Shown: positions 9,192 to 18,095 of the stretch, piece after piece | Numbering within the stretch: position 1 is the first letter of the stretch | Layout of the letters: every line of letters starts with the position of its first letter | Origin: Kitasatospora phosalacinea | GTDB lineage: Bacteria > Actinomycetota > Actinomycetes > Streptomycetales > Streptomycetaceae | Length of the DNA: 36,067 bases | Assembly: GCF_000716545.1 (NCBI RefSeq) | Contig: NZ_JNWZ01000071.1 | Coordinates: forward strand, 1-36,067 | Direction: 5' to 3' | Position numbers and translations under genes: made by a program | Notes under the pieces: model-generated | Told to the model about the DNA's origin: nothing | Database searches by the model: none | Seen by the model: the letters and a program-made list of their open reading frames with translations, nothing else

Positions 9192-11024
9192 TCACCCTAC
9201 GGCGCGATCCCGCGCCCCCGACACCGCACGCGCCCCGTCCGGGCCGAACTCCGCCGTGCCGCGCGCCCCGCGCTCCGGCTCGGCCTCGGGGCGGAGCGCC
9301 CCCCGCCGGTCCCGGGCGCTGGGCTGCTTGCCGTCCGCGTCCTCCGCGATGGCGTGTTCCACCGGACGGTCCGGACGCTCGCCCGGACCGGACCCGCGCC
9401 CGCCCGGGTACGCCGCGCTCGGCCGCACCGGCTGCCCCGGCGAGGGCTGCGCGTGCGCGTGCGCGGGCGGCGGCCCCTGCGGGGTGCCCGAGTGGGCGCC
9501 GGGGTGGGCGCCCGGGTGGGCGTTCCCGCCCGGGTGCGGAGCCCCGTGCTGGCCGTGCTGCCCCGGCTGGCCGTGCTGGCCGCCCGGTGCGGCCTGGCCG
9601 GCGGCGCGGCCCGCGTACCGGGGGTCGCCCGGGCGCTCCGACCCGGACCGGCCGAAGGCGCCCGGCGGCGGACCGGCCTGCGGCGGCACCAGCGGACGCG
9701 GACGCTGCCGTCCCGCCGCGGCCCCGCCGGGCCCGTTCGCCCCGCCGGACGCGCCGGTACCGCCCGGCGCCTGCTGACCGTGCGTCACCGGCCCGTGGGC
9801 GGTCGCTCCGTGGGACGGCGCCTGCGGGTACCCGGCCTGGCCCGCGCCGCGCTCGGCCGGGACCCCGTTCGGCGACTGCGCCGCCTGACCGCCGACCGCC
9901 GGACGCCTGGCCCGGAAGGTGGTCCGGTACGCGGCCGGGGAGACCCCGAGCTGCCGCCGGAAGTGCCCGCGCAGCGCCACCGGCGAGCGGAAGCCGCAGC
10001 GGCGGGCGACGTCGTCCACCGACAGGTCCGAGGTCTCCAGCAGCCGCTGCGCCTGCAGCACCCGCTGGGTGATCAGCCACTGCAGCGGCGCGCTGCCGGT
10101 CAGGGTGCGGAAACGGCGGTCGAAGGTGCGCCGCGACATGTAGGCGCGGGCCGCCAGCACCTCCACGTCGAACTGCTGGTTGAGGTTCTCCAACGCCCAG
10201 GTGACCACCTCGGCCAGCGGGTCGTTGCCGATCTCCTCCGGTAAAGACTGATCGATGTACTGGGCCTGGCCTCCGCCACCGCGGCGGTTCGGCACCACCA
10301 GCCGACGGGCCAGCGCGTTGGCGGCCTCGGCGCCGTGGTCGCTGCGGACCACGTGCAGGCACAGGTCGATCCCGGCCGCGGTGCCCGCGGAGGTGAGCAC
10401 GTCGCCGTCGTCCACGAACAGCTCGCGCGGGTCGACGTGGACCCGCGGGTAGCGCTTGGCCAGCGTCGGCGCGTACATCCAGTGCGTGGTCGCCGGACGG
10501 CCGTCCAGCAGCCCGGCGGCGGCCAGCACGAAGGCGCCGGTGCACAGGCCGATGATCCGGGCGCCCTCGTGGTGGGCCTTGCGCAGCGCGGCGATCGCCT
10601 CGACCGGCGGCGGCTGCGAGATCGACCGCCAGGCCGGCACCACGATGGTGCCCGCCCGGGACAGCGCCTCCAGCCCGTACGGGGCGGTCAGCGTCAGCCC
10701 GCCGGTCGTGGTCAGTGGGCCCTCCTCGCCGGCGCACACCAGCAGCCGGTAGCGGGGGACCCCGGCGTCCTGCCGGTCCACGCCGAAGACCGAGAGCGGG
10801 ATCGAACTCTCGAAGATCGGTGCTCCGCTGAACAGCAGCACCGCCACCGTCTCGCGGCGGCGTCGGCCCGCCAGCTTGCGCGGGGAGGAGAGCGCGCCCG
10901 GAACGGCGGCCGAGAGCACGTCCGTCGCCGCGCCCACGCCCCCGTGGGCGCCCGGGGCGAGGCTGCCGTGGCCCGCGACCGTCGTCGACGCCGCCTGGGC
11001 CGCCGGGTGCTGACCACCAGTCAT
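9192..11024 (-). CDS. adpA: Pleiotropic AraC-family regulator AdpA (BldH), TTA codon present, long C-terminal tail
   Basis: Central regulator of morphological differentiation and secondary metabolism. A DJ-1/PfpI-like N-terminal domain starts at about [24 protein letters not shown] and includes [24 protein letters not shown]. The AraC DNA-binding domain follows, with two helix-turn-helix motifs ([16 protein letters not shown] and [20 protein letters not shown]). The linker has SLPEE, whose Leu is a TTA codon at 10244-10242, the conserved bldA-dependent position. After the AraC domain about 240 residues of Gly/Pro/His/Gln-rich tail follow; the S. griseus protein is about 405 residues in all. 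ATG 11024 is preferred because the in-frame extension to TTG 11183 uses AGA and AAA codons and looks non-coding. The start remains uncertain. Confidence 0.93.
   Translation of the reverse strand: MTGGQHPAAQAASTTVAGHGSLAPGAHGGVGAATDVLSAAVPGALSSPRKLAGRRRRETVAVLLFSGAPIFESSIPLSVFGVDRQDAGVPRYRLLVCAGEEGPLTTTGGLTLTAPYGLEALSRAGTIVVPAWRSISQPPPVEAIAALRKAHHEGARIIGLCTGAFVLAAAGLLDGRPATTHWMYAPTLAKRYPRVHVDPRELFVDDGDVLTSAGTAAGIDLCLHVVRSDHGAEAANALARRLVVPNRRGGGGQAQYIDQSLPEEIGNDPLAEVVTWALENLNQQFDVEVLAARAYMSRRTFDRRFRTLTGSAPLQWLITQRVLQAQRLLETSDLSVDDVARRCGFRSPVALRGHFRRQLGVSPAAYRTTFRARRPAVGGQAAQSPNGVPAERGAGQAGYPQAPSHGATAHGPVTHGQQAPGGTGASGGANGPGGAAAGRQRPRPLVPPQAGPPPGAFGRSGSERPGDPRYAGRAAGQAAPGGQHGQPGQHGQHGAPHPGGNAHPGAHPGAHSGTPQGPPPAHAHAQPSPGQPVRPSAAYPGGRGSGPGERPDRPVEHAIAEDADGKQPSARDRRGALRPEAEPERGARGTAEFGPDGARAVSGARDRAVG
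10242..10244 (-). promoter_or_regulatory. TTA leucine codon in adpA (bldA control point)
   Basis: The Leu of DQSLPEE, between the two AdpA domains, is encoded by TTA, the rarest codon in streptomycetes, read only by the bldA tRNA. Its presence ties AdpA production to bldA. I noticed no other TTA codon in the genes I read closely, apart from one in the rejected N-terminal extension of the ABC exporter. Confidence 0.92.
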
Positions 11025-11514
11025 CGACCCCGGACCACCCTGGAGCTGACCGCCGCCCGGACCGCCGGCCGGTGAACCGGCCGCCGTGCCACCGAATTTG
11101 CCGAGTCTCGCCGTGCCACCGGGATAGGACGACGGCTGGCGGCCGCTTTCAGGACCCGCCTCGCTCCTGCTCACCCTGCTCAAGGCGCTCCAGCCCCCTC
11201 GGTGGTGTGGTGGTCTCGGCTGCCGCTCTGCGAGCCAAGATCGAATCTACTTGGTGGACCGTTGCCGTTGTGACAAGTTCACCATCCGACGCTATGTCGA
11301 CATGGCAATTTGGCGTGAAGCATTCGATCACGAAGCGTGGCACCCGTCGACCCCGCTGTGAAGGGGGCGCGAACAAGCGTGGCCGGTTGTCGCACGACCT
11401 GCCGGTGATTCGCCCGTCGACGGTGCACCCACCGCCCGCTGTGTGCTGCGGATTTGCCCGAACGGCAGGGGAGCGGCGCAAGTTGGCTGAAAACCTACGG
11501 TTCGAATCGGGGGC
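11025..11514. promoter_or_regulatory. adpA upstream region, locally AT-richer
   Basis: No gene is seen here. Base composition drops clearly at about 11225-11345 compared with the surroundings, typical of the long adpA promoter region. TGGCGTGAAG at 11311-11320 matches the AdpA consensus TGGCSNGWWY at 9 of 10 positions and could be an autoregulatory site. I cannot place the promoter hexamers. Confidence 0.45.
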
Positions 11515-12903
11515 GTGAAACCACCCTCCACGCGCCACAGCGCACACCTGAGCCATGATCCCCGCGCCCCGTCAGCCCCCCGGCTCAACCCGAACCGGCC
11601 ACTCCTGAACGCCCCCCACCTCACGATCCGTCACTTCGACCTCGGTGTTCCACTTCCGCCACAACAGCACCAGCCACCCCACCGGCCCCGACCATCCCGC
11701 CGATCCACCTGCCCCCGGCCGTCCCGCGCCGCCGGCCCGGCTGCCGCACATTCGTCCGAATCCGATCGCTCGTCCGGGGCGGTCGGGGCGGCCGGCGAGG
11801 CGGTGTCGGGGCAATTGTCGGGGTGCTCTTCGGAGCCGGAAGGCGGGCCCGGGTGGGCTCGCGGAGATTCAGCGGGCCGGGCTGTCGGCAAGGGCGGCCG
11901 ACGGGGCACGGCCGGGGCCGCCAGTGGGCCGTCGGCGACTTGCCGGTGGGGCGCGGATCTGCGGGCGGGGGCGGGAGGCCCGCCGAGCCCCACCTCCGCG
12001 CCCGGCGCCCGGCCGTTGGTCGAACCCGCCGGGTGCGTCAGGCCGTTGAACCGGCGCACCACGGGGCGGGCATCGCACGGTGGGCCGGTGCACCGCCCGG
12101 TGCGGCGACCGCTCCGGGCACGGGTCGCCCCCGCCCAGGGCGAACGCCAGCCGCACCACCGTGAGCGGCAGCGCCCTTCGCGGACGGCCGACCGACTCGC
12201 GCAGGCCCGCCCTCCGCGCGTGGCATGGACGCCGCGTACACCCCCGCGCCGGGTGCGGTGCCGACGCGTCCCCTTCCACCCCACGGCGGGCCGGCCCGGC
12301 CTCTGACCGCAACCAGATTCGTGCTCGTTCGGACGGACTGCGGCACCCCGCCCTGACCGCCTCCCGAACGCCTCCCGGCCGGCACCGCCGAGACGTCCAC
12401 CGCCACGTCCGAGCCCTCCGCCGGGCACCACTTCGCCCCCCGGAACCCCGCAGCCTGCTGCGCGTCCCGCGCCGGGCCCCGACGGCCGACCTGTCCGGTC
12501 GTTCCCGCCACCAGCGCGCCGCCCACCCCCGTCGCACGGCCGTGCCAGCCGCGCCGCGCCCGTCCTCTCCGAGCCCGGCGCTCCCCTCTCCACCGTCTGC
12601 CTTCCCGCTGCCGCCGGCTTGGCCCCTGGCGCCCGCCGTCGCACCCCCGAACTGCACCGTGAAGAACTCGCCCACCTGGCCGGGCCTTCGGCGACTCCGG
12701 CGCGCAACTCGGACAGCGTCGAGCCTCCGGCCCTCCCGCAACTGCTCGCCACCAACCACCCGGCTACCACGGCTCGTTGGGGCACGTCCGCCCCGGACCG
12801 CTACTGGCCCTCGCCCGCGCCGCCCGCGACGCCCCGCGCATCACCGAATCTGCGGCAACTCCAGTGTGCCGGATCCGAGTTGGAAACCCGATGGGAGCGG
12901 TAC
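11515..12903. other. 1.4-kb stretch with no intact gene; degraded coding scraps
   Basis: Long overlapping open frames exist on both strands but their amino-acid composition (Arg/Pro/Ala/Ser) is that of random high-GC sequence. Two fragments look protein-like. One is a minus-strand tail of about 34 codons ending at 11572 (including WLVLLWRKWNTEVEVTD and a stop). The other is a plus-strand segment near 12619-12720 resembling an XRE-family helix-turn-helix. The region looks like decayed genes upstream of adpA rather than active coding DNA. Confidence 0.45.
12619..12723 (+). pseudogene. Possible remnant of an XRE-family regulator
   Basis: The frame reads RRRTPELHREELAHLAG followed by SATPARNSDSVEPPALPQLLA. 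This resembles the widespread actinobacterial XRE motif with RTPGLRREELAxLAG, but nothing convincing precedes it and the sequence after it does not continue the family pattern. Low confidence; a profile search of all three forward frames would settle it. Confidence 0.22.
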
Positions 12904-13140
12904 GTGATCTCCGTGCGCCGCAACGGGCAGAAGGCCGCCCTGCGCCCCGTCGTCAGCCGCTTGGCACTTGGGTGCGAAGTGCTCGTGCCCATCGACCAGA
13001 GCCGGCTGTCCCTGGTGCACACCGCCCCGCCGGGCAGCGGGGCTATAGGTCGACTCGACCCCCTGGGCATCCTCGGTGTCGGGATGGGCGCCGTCGTCCA
13101 GCGACTCTCCGCCAACTCACGCCGCAATGAGGAGAGATGA
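12904..13140 (+). CDS. Possible small protein, 78 residues, unknown function
   Basis: GTG 12904 has GGGAG 6 nt upstream. The 78-codon frame has mostly G/C third positions and a plausible mixed composition (ISVRRNGQKAALRPVVSRLALG, then a Gly/Val-rich stretch LGILGVGMGAVV). It ends TGA at 13138-13140, overlapping an ATG at 13137. I recognise no family. It may instead be the C-terminal part of the decayed gene proposed just upstream, since the frame is open back to 12619. Confidence 0.35.
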   Translation: MISVRRNGQKAALRPVVSRLALGCEVLVPIDQSRLSLVHTAPPGSGAIGRLDPLGILGVGMGAVVQRLSANSRRNEER

Positions 13141-13228
13141 TCACCAGCCGGGAATCCGACACGTGCACGCTGTCGGCGCGGCACGGCGTGGCGCGAGGTG
13201 GGAGCGGGCGCGCGGTGGTCCGGACAGG

Positions 13229-14242
13229 TCAGCCCGCCGCCGCTGAGGTAGTCGGTGCGGTCGAGGCGTCGCCCCAGCGGGTTTGGGCGGTGGCAGCCGG
13301 CGCCGGGGTGGGCTCCAGCGGCGTGAGCGCTACGGCCTTCGTCAGGGGCGTCGCCAGCGAGGCCGCGGGGGTGAGTGGCTGGGCGCCGGGCTGGGCGAGC
13401 GGCGTGCCCGGAGGGAGCGGGGTCTTCGGCGCGGTCGGTGCGCTCGGCGCATTCGGGGTGAGCCGGCCGGCTGCCGGGGCCAACCGGGAGGCCGGGATGG
13501 CCAGGTGTCCACGAGAGCGCTGGATGCGGCCGGTCGCGGCTGTGGCGAACCCCCTTCCGGCGGTGGGACGTTCGGCTGCGGAGAGGATCACCCCCACCGC
13601 CTCCGGCAGGCTCGGCGCGCTGATCGTCGGACGGTAGGCCCGCTCGGCCCACGGCCGCCCGTGGTGCAGCCACGCGCTGCGCAGCCCCGTCGCGGCCGCC
13701 CCCGCGATGTCGGCCGGACCGTAGTCACCGACCATCCAGGTCTGGGTCCTCCAGTCCCCGGCCGGCCGGAATCCGCACCGCCGTGCCGCGATCTCGAAGA
13801 TCAGCGGGTCCGGCTTCAGGCAGTGCGCCTCCTCCGAGATGACCCAGCCGTCCACCAGGGAGGCGAGCCCGGTCAGTCGGATCTTCTCCAGCTGGGGGAG
13901 CGTCCCGCCGTTGCTGACGATCCCCAGCGTCCACCCCGCCTCGCGCGCCTTCCGGAGTGCCTCGACGTGTGAATCCGGGCACTGGATACGCGAGTTGATG
14001 CCGAGCCGGTAGTGGGCGAGCATCGACTCGACCGAGCGGTCGAAGCCGTAGCGGCGCTTGGCCGCACCCAGTACCGTGCTGCGCGGCACGTAGCCGCTGC
14101 CGTCGAGCATGACCAACCAGTCGAGGTCTCCGGCGGGCAGGCCGTTCTCGGCGAGGAAGTCCTCCGCCCACGCCCGGAACGCGGCGTCCCTGGGCAGCAG
14201 GGTGTTGTCGAGGTCGAGCAGGAGCAGCGGCATGCCGAGCAT
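13229..14242 (-). CDS. HAD-superfamily hydrolase with Pro/Ala-rich C-terminal tail
   Basis: Probable phosphatase, 337 residues from ATG 14242. HAD motifs are in order: motif I LLLLDLDNT with catalytic Asp10 and Asp12, motif II IVSNGG, motif III Lys in CLKPDP, and motif IV GDYGPADIAGA. The catalytic unit ends near residue 230; about 100 further residues are Pro/Ala/Thr-rich and look disordered, which is unusual for the family. In-frame sequence upstream of ATG 14242 to 14569 is Arg/Pro-rich and judged non-coding. Neither ATG 14242 nor 14233 has a good ribosome site. Substrate unknown. Confidence 0.8.
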   Translation of the reverse strand: MLGMPLLLLDLDNTLLPRDAAFRAWAEDFLAENGLPAGDLDWLVMLDGSGYVPRSTVLGAAKRRYGFDRSVESMLAHYRLGINSRIQCPDSHVEALRKAREAGWTLGIVSNGGTLPQLEKIRLTGLASLVDGWVISEEAHCLKPDPLIFEIAARRCGFRPAGDWRTQTWMVGDYGPADIAGAAATGLRSAWLHHGRPWAERAYRPTISAPSLPEAVGVILSAAERPTAGRGFATAATGRIQRSRGHLAIPASRLAPAAGRLTPNAPSAPTAPKTPLPPGTPLAQPGAQPLTPAASLATPLTKAVALTPLEPTPAPAATAQTRWGDASTAPTTSAAAG

Positions 14243-14842
14243 GCTGCCAGCGGCCGCCGCGTATGCACGTGGCAATTGCCAAAGGCGGGGAGAATTTCCG
14301 CGAATTGGCCGAATCCGGCTGGTACGCACGCAACCTGGACCATGATCCGAAAAGGAGTCGGCGCGGTCGGGGCCTCGATCGGAGTCCCGGACGGAATCCC
14401 GATCGGGCCGCCGGGCAGGACGGGCGCTGCGGGGACGGCGGACGGGCGGTGCACGAGCGACCCCGATCCGGTGCCGCACGGGCGGCGGTGGCCGGGCAAC
14501 TGCCGTGCACCGCCCACGGGCAGGGGCGATGACAGTCAGGTCACGGTGTGTCGGCGCACTGTTGCGCACATCGCGGGTCGTCGGTCAAGCTCCTGGGAAC
14601 CCGCCGCGCGCGTGGGGCGCACGTCTGGGCGTGTGTTACCCCCACACGCGGTAACCCGATCGCCCGGGGGCGCCGCCGCTGGGCGGGGTCCGTTCCGAGC
14701 CGTACTCTGAAAGGCACAGGTCGCCAACGGTGGTAGTCGTTCCCGGACGCATTCCCACCGCCGCCGCTCCTGTCACCGGGGCCGGACGGTCCGCCGCCGC
14801 GTCCTCCCGCGTAGGCCCGCTTCAGTCGAAGAGTTTTGAGCC
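14243..14842. other. 600-nt divergent intergenic region with two palindromic sites
   Basis: It lies between the divergent HAD and universal-stress genes. It contains the perfect 12-bp palindrome TGGCAATTGCCA (14270-14281), 28 nt before the HAD start, and a 7-bp inverted repeat GCGTGTG/CACACGC with a 7-nt loop (14629-14649). TACTCT (14703-14708) could be a -10 for the stress gene. A plus-strand frame at 14263-14532 was considered but its second half is Arg/Gly/Pro-rich. Confidence 0.45.
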
Positions 14843-15652
14843 ATGGCCGGTCATGAGCCTTCCGCTTCTGCCCACGGAAGCCCGTACGACGGCAGGTCCG
14901 CCGCCGAGAGCTTCGGCGCTCCGCCGCTCGTCGATCCACCGCCCCGCCCCGACGTCCGGCGCCCTGTCGTCCGGTACCCCGTCCGACTCCGGCCCGGCCG
15001 GAGCCGCGAACCGGGCCGGAGCCATGAGCCCGGCCACCAGCCGGGGTGCGGCACCCCTGAGCGTGACACCCCCGGGGACGACACCCCCGGGACGGCGGCG
15101 GACGCCGCCCTCGGACCTCGACCCGGTACTGCGGAGGACGCGATGACCGACCGATCCCGTCCCACCGTCGGCCGCCGCGACGGCGAGGGCGAACCCCAGC
15201 TCCAGGAACACGGTTCACGTGCCTGCGACCCGCAGTTCCAGCACGGCGTGGTGGTCGGCTTCGACGGTTCGCTCTCCAGCGAGCGCGCCCTGGCCTACGC
15301 CGTCGGCATGGCCCGCCGCTCCCGCTGCGGCCTGGTGATCGTCCACGTCGCCAACCGGCTCCCCGCCACCGTCTGGGCCGGCTGCGAACCGCCCGTCTTC
15401 GTGGACCTCCCGGACCAGCGCACCGAGATCCTGGGCCTCGAACTCGCCTGCGCCGACTTCCTCTCCGGCGTCCCCTGGATCCTGGTCGAACGCGGTGGGG
15501 ACATCTGCCACGAGATCGAGGAGGTCGGCCGCGAGTACGCCGCCGACGCGATCGTGGTCGGCAGCACCCACGGCCTGCTCGGCAAGATCTTCGGCTCGGT
15601 CTCCGGCCGGCTCGCCCGCCGCGCCAACCGCCCGGTGATCGTCATCCCCTGA
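14843..15652 (+). CDS. Universal stress protein (UspA) with disordered N-terminal extension
   Basis: The C-terminal 140 residues form a Usp domain: HGVVVGFDGSLSSERALAYAVGMARR at its start, the conserved HVANRLP strand, and a nucleotide-binding tail VVGSTHGLLGKIFGSVSGRLARRANRPVIVIP. The glycine loop is the shorter form common in actinobacteria. The first about 130 residues are Pro/Gly/Arg-rich. ATG 14843 is used because codons from there on keep coding-like third positions. ATG 15143, with GGAGG 5 nt upstream, is a strong alternative giving 169 residues. Likely a stress- or dormancy-linked ATP-binding protein; partner unknown. Confidence 0.85.
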   Translation: MAGHEPSASAHGSPYDGRSAAESFGAPPLVDPPPRPDVRRPVVRYPVRLRPGRSREPGRSHEPGHQPGCGTPERDTPGDDTPGTAADAALGPRPGTAEDAMTDRSRPTVGRRDGEGEPQLQEHGSRACDPQFQHGVVVGFDGSLSSERALAYAVGMARRSRCGLVIVHVANRLPATVWAGCEPPVFVDLPDQRTEILGLELACADFLSGVPWILVERGGDICHEIEEVGREYAADAIVVGSTHGLLGKIFGSVSGRLARRANRPVIVIP

Positions 15653-15671
15653 CCGGGCTGATCCGAGGCCG

Positions 15672-15687
15672 CCCGGGACAGCCCGGG
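15672..15687 (+). terminator. Hairpin after the universal stress gene
   Basis: CCCGGG, ACAG, CCCGGG forms a 6-bp GC stem with a tetraloop, extended by outer GGCC/GGCC pairs with a small bulge. It lies 20 nt after the stop codon. Confidence 0.45.
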
Positions 15688-15850
15688 GGGCCGGGGTAGT
15701 CCGATCTGGCCTGCCCCGGGACGTGTGCCTCCCCGTCCGGGCCCGAGCCAGGTCCGCGGTGACCTGGCGGTATGGGCCGATCGAGTCGTTCCCGGCCGCT
15801 CCGGTGCGCCGTACCGGTGGCAGATCGATTCTTTGATCGATCATGCCAAG

Positions 15851-17779
15851 GTGACCAATCGTCATATCGACGTACTGACCGCCGGGCGGCGCGTCGCAGC
15901 GGCCGCACTCCGCCGCCCCCTGCCCGTCGCGCTCGGGGTCGCGCTGCTGGCTCCAGCCGTCCTCGGCGCCTGGACGCCGGGACCGGGCACCACGAGGGGC
16001 GGTGAGGTGCGCAACGAGCTGCGGCTGAGCGTCAGCACCAACACCAGCGCCGACACCGCGGTACGGCTCCGCGCGGGGGAGCCGGCCACGCGCACGTACC
16101 ACCTGAGCAACCACGCCGAGTACCCGCTCGGCGGCGTCCTGCTGAACGACCCTCAACTGCCCGGCGGACGGCTCTCCTGCGGCTCCGACCGGAGCATCCC
16201 GCCCGGCGGGGCCATCGACTGCACCGCCACCTTCACCGCCGCCCCCGGCCCGCAGTCCGCCCGGGTTTCGGCGGTCGCCGACGCGCCGAACCACCTGCCG
16301 CAGTCGCACGCCGACGCCCCCACCGGCTACCTGGGCATCACCGCGGGCATCCGGCTCGCCCGGGTGGGTGCACCCGCCGGCACGGGCCTGTCCCGCCGGT
16401 CCGCGCCCCGGGCGGTTCCGACCGGCGTCCCCGTGCCTTCCGAGCCCGCTGCTGCCCCTGGAACCCCCGGGATTCCCGGAGCCCCCGGGGCCGGGTTCGT
16501 AGCCGCATCCGCCCCTGAACCTGCGGCCGAGTCCGCCGTGGACGCACCCGCACGGTCGACGGTCCGGGCCTTGGCCGCCGTGGGCGGAACCGTTGAACTC
16601 CAGTACCGCCTGGAGGCGTTCGGCGATGTCCCGATCACCGCTGCCTCGATCACCGAAGGGCTGCCCGGTCTGGGTGCGGTGAACTGCGCGGGCCCCGACG
16701 GCGGGCACACCCTCACCCCCGGACAGGCCGTCGACTGCCACGCGACCGGCACCGCTCGCCCAGGACGCCAGACCGGTACGGCCCGCGCGGACGGCTTGGC
16801 CGACGACGCGACCGTCGGCCCGGACGGCAGCCGCCAGGGCCCCCGCCGGGTCTCCGCGGAGGCCGAGGGCGTCTACGACGGCCTGCAGCCGATTCCGCCC
16901 AGCCCGGAGCCGGCCGAACCCACGACCGCCGGAGCCGGCACCGGTTCGGGCACGGGCGCCGGTTCCACGTCCGGTTTCGCTCCCGGCTCCGGGCCTGGAG
17001 CCGGATCGGGAGCCGGAGCGGGACCGGGCAGCGCCACGGGTACTGGTACCGGGCCGGGGGCCGGTACCGGGCCGGGGACCGCCGGTGCGGCGGGCACCGG
17101 CGGTGCCGGCGGTGTGGGAGGTACCGGCGGCGCCGGTGGTGCCGGAGGTGTGGGCACGCCTCCGGGATTCTCGGGGGACGCCCTTCCCCCGGGGCTGTTC
17201 CCGGTGGCCGTCCCCGCCGGTTCCCAGCCGGCGGCCGCCGCGCTCGGACCGCAGCCCGGCAACGCGGCGCAGGCGCAGCCCGGCAACGCGGCGCAGGCGC
17301 AGCCCGTAGCTGGGGCCGCTGCCCTGGCGGGGCAGATGCTCGGGCCGTTCCTCCCCGGGCGGGCACCCGCACTGCTCCCGGGCGGAACCGCCGTCGCCCT
17401 GCCCGCCTCACCCTTCGCCGCCCCTGGTTCGGTGGGCCCGGCAACTCCGTTCGCCGGGAACCCCGGTGGTGCCGCTGCGGGCAGTCAGGGCACGGCCGGG
17501 CCCGCGCCCGGCTCCTCGTCCGGCTCCTCGCCCGGACCGGGACGGACGCCCGGCCAGGGAGCGAGCCCCACCGTGGGCTCGCAGCAGCCGGGGGCCGGCG
17601 CAGGCCGGTCTCCGGGCTCGCAGAAACAGGACCAGTACGCGACGGAGGACTGGCCCCCCGGCGAGGAGGACGACCCGTGGGACAGCGACGAAGTGATGAT
17701 GCTCCTGCTGGCGATCCTCCTTCCGGTGCTGTGCGTGCTGGCGGCGGCGTTCACCGTCCGGAACCGGGGACGGCGTTGA
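15851..17779 (+). CDS. Membrane-anchored cell-surface protein with two Cys-containing beta domains and a Gly/Pro/Ala-rich stalk
   Basis: 642 residues from GTG 15851. It has a basic N-terminus and a hydrophobic export segment (LPVALGVALLAPAVLGA), then two related domains of DUF11/DUF7507 (prealbumin-like) type, each with a pair of Cys: LSCGSDRSIPPGGAIDCTATF and VNCAGPDGGHTLTPGQAVDCHATG. A long Gly/Ala/Pro/Thr-rich stalk with a duplicated PGNAAQAQ unit follows, then an acidic EDWPPGEEDDPWDSDE patch, a transmembrane helix and a basic tail (RNRGRR): a type I surface protein. The in-frame extension to 15725 has AT-ending codons and is rejected. Function unknown, possibly wall or spore-surface related. 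Confidence 0.75.
   Translation: MTNRHIDVLTAGRRVAAAALRRPLPVALGVALLAPAVLGAWTPGPGTTRGGEVRNELRLSVSTNTSADTAVRLRAGEPATRTYHLSNHAEYPLGGVLLNDPQLPGGRLSCGSDRSIPPGGAIDCTATFTAAPGPQSARVSAVADAPNHLPQSHADAPTGYLGITAGIRLARVGAPAGTGLSRRSAPRAVPTGVPVPSEPAAAPGTPGIPGAPGAGFVAASAPEPAAESAVDAPARSTVRALAAVGGTVELQYRLEAFGDVPITAASITEGLPGLGAVNCAGPDGGHTLTPGQAVDCHATGTARPGRQTGTARADGLADDATVGPDGSRQGPRRVSAEAEGVYDGLQPIPPSPEPAEPTTAGAGTGSGTGAGSTSGFAPGSGPGAGSGAGAGPGSATGTGTGPGAGTGPGTAGAAGTGGAGGVGGTGGAGGAGGVGTPPGFSGDALPPGLFPVAVPAGSQPAAAALGPQPGNAAQAQPGNAAQAQPVAGAAALAGQMLGPFLPGRAPALLPGGTAVALPASPFAAPGSVGPATPFAGNPGGAAAGSQGTAGPAPGSSSGSSPGPGRTPGQGASPTVGSQQPGAGAGRSPGSQKQDQYATEDWPPGEEDDPWDSDEVMMLLLAILLPVLCVLAAAFTVRNRGRR
17254..17301 (+). repeat. 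24-bp tandem repeat x2 in the surface-protein gene
   Basis: Two consecutive identical 24-bp units encode a QPGNAAQA repeat in the stalk region; a partial third begins after them. Confidence 0.8.
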
Positions 17780-18095
17780 CGGTGGCGGCGGTGCCGAGGA
17801 TGAGGACGGGGCGCGGCGTGCCCCGCCAGGGCCCCGGAGGAACGGCTGCCGTGTTCGCGGTCACGGCTGTGTTCGGCGGGGCACCTGCGGGCGTCAGTGG
17901 TCCGAGGGCCGTTGATGGTGCAACTGTTGTCGAGTCAAGGACCGAGTCGGAGCGTGCTCCAGTGATCGGCGGTCCGGCGGGAGCCCCGACCGGCTCGCCG
18001 GCCGCGCCGCAGCCGGGCAGCGCGACAGACAGCACGGGCAGCGCGGACGACACCATCGGCACGGGCCGCGCGGGTGCGGGCAGGGTAGGGCCGCG
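17780..18095. other. 316-nt spacer with two competing weak reading frames
   Basis: The plus frame ends overlapping the DUF4239 start (ATGCTGA). The minus frame contains MVSSALPVLSVALPGC, which mimics a lipobox, but it has no basic N-terminus and no recognisable body. Both have about 78% G/C at third positions, so codon bias does not decide. I call neither. Confidence 0.4.

Noticed and set aside
11499..11508. GGTTCGAATC resembling a tRNA T loop
   Set aside because: Flanking bases cannot form a T stem and no acceptor, D or anticodon arm is present.
11631..12785. 384-codon minus-strand frame
   Set aside because: Arg/Gly/Ala-rich with no motif or ribosome site; overlapping frames on both strands look alike.
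13137..13637. 166-codon plus frame starting with a good GAGGAG site
   Set aside because: Lies opposite the HAD gene tail and reads as its shadow (Gly/Ala/Val-rich).
14263..14532. 89-codon plus frame MHVAIAKGGENF...
   Set aside because: Only the first third looks protein-like; it covers the HAD promoter palindrome and has no ribosome site.
17751..18056. Minus-strand lipoprotein-like frame (VALPGC)
   Set aside because: No basic N-terminus, no recognisable body, and it overlaps the end of the surface-protein gene.
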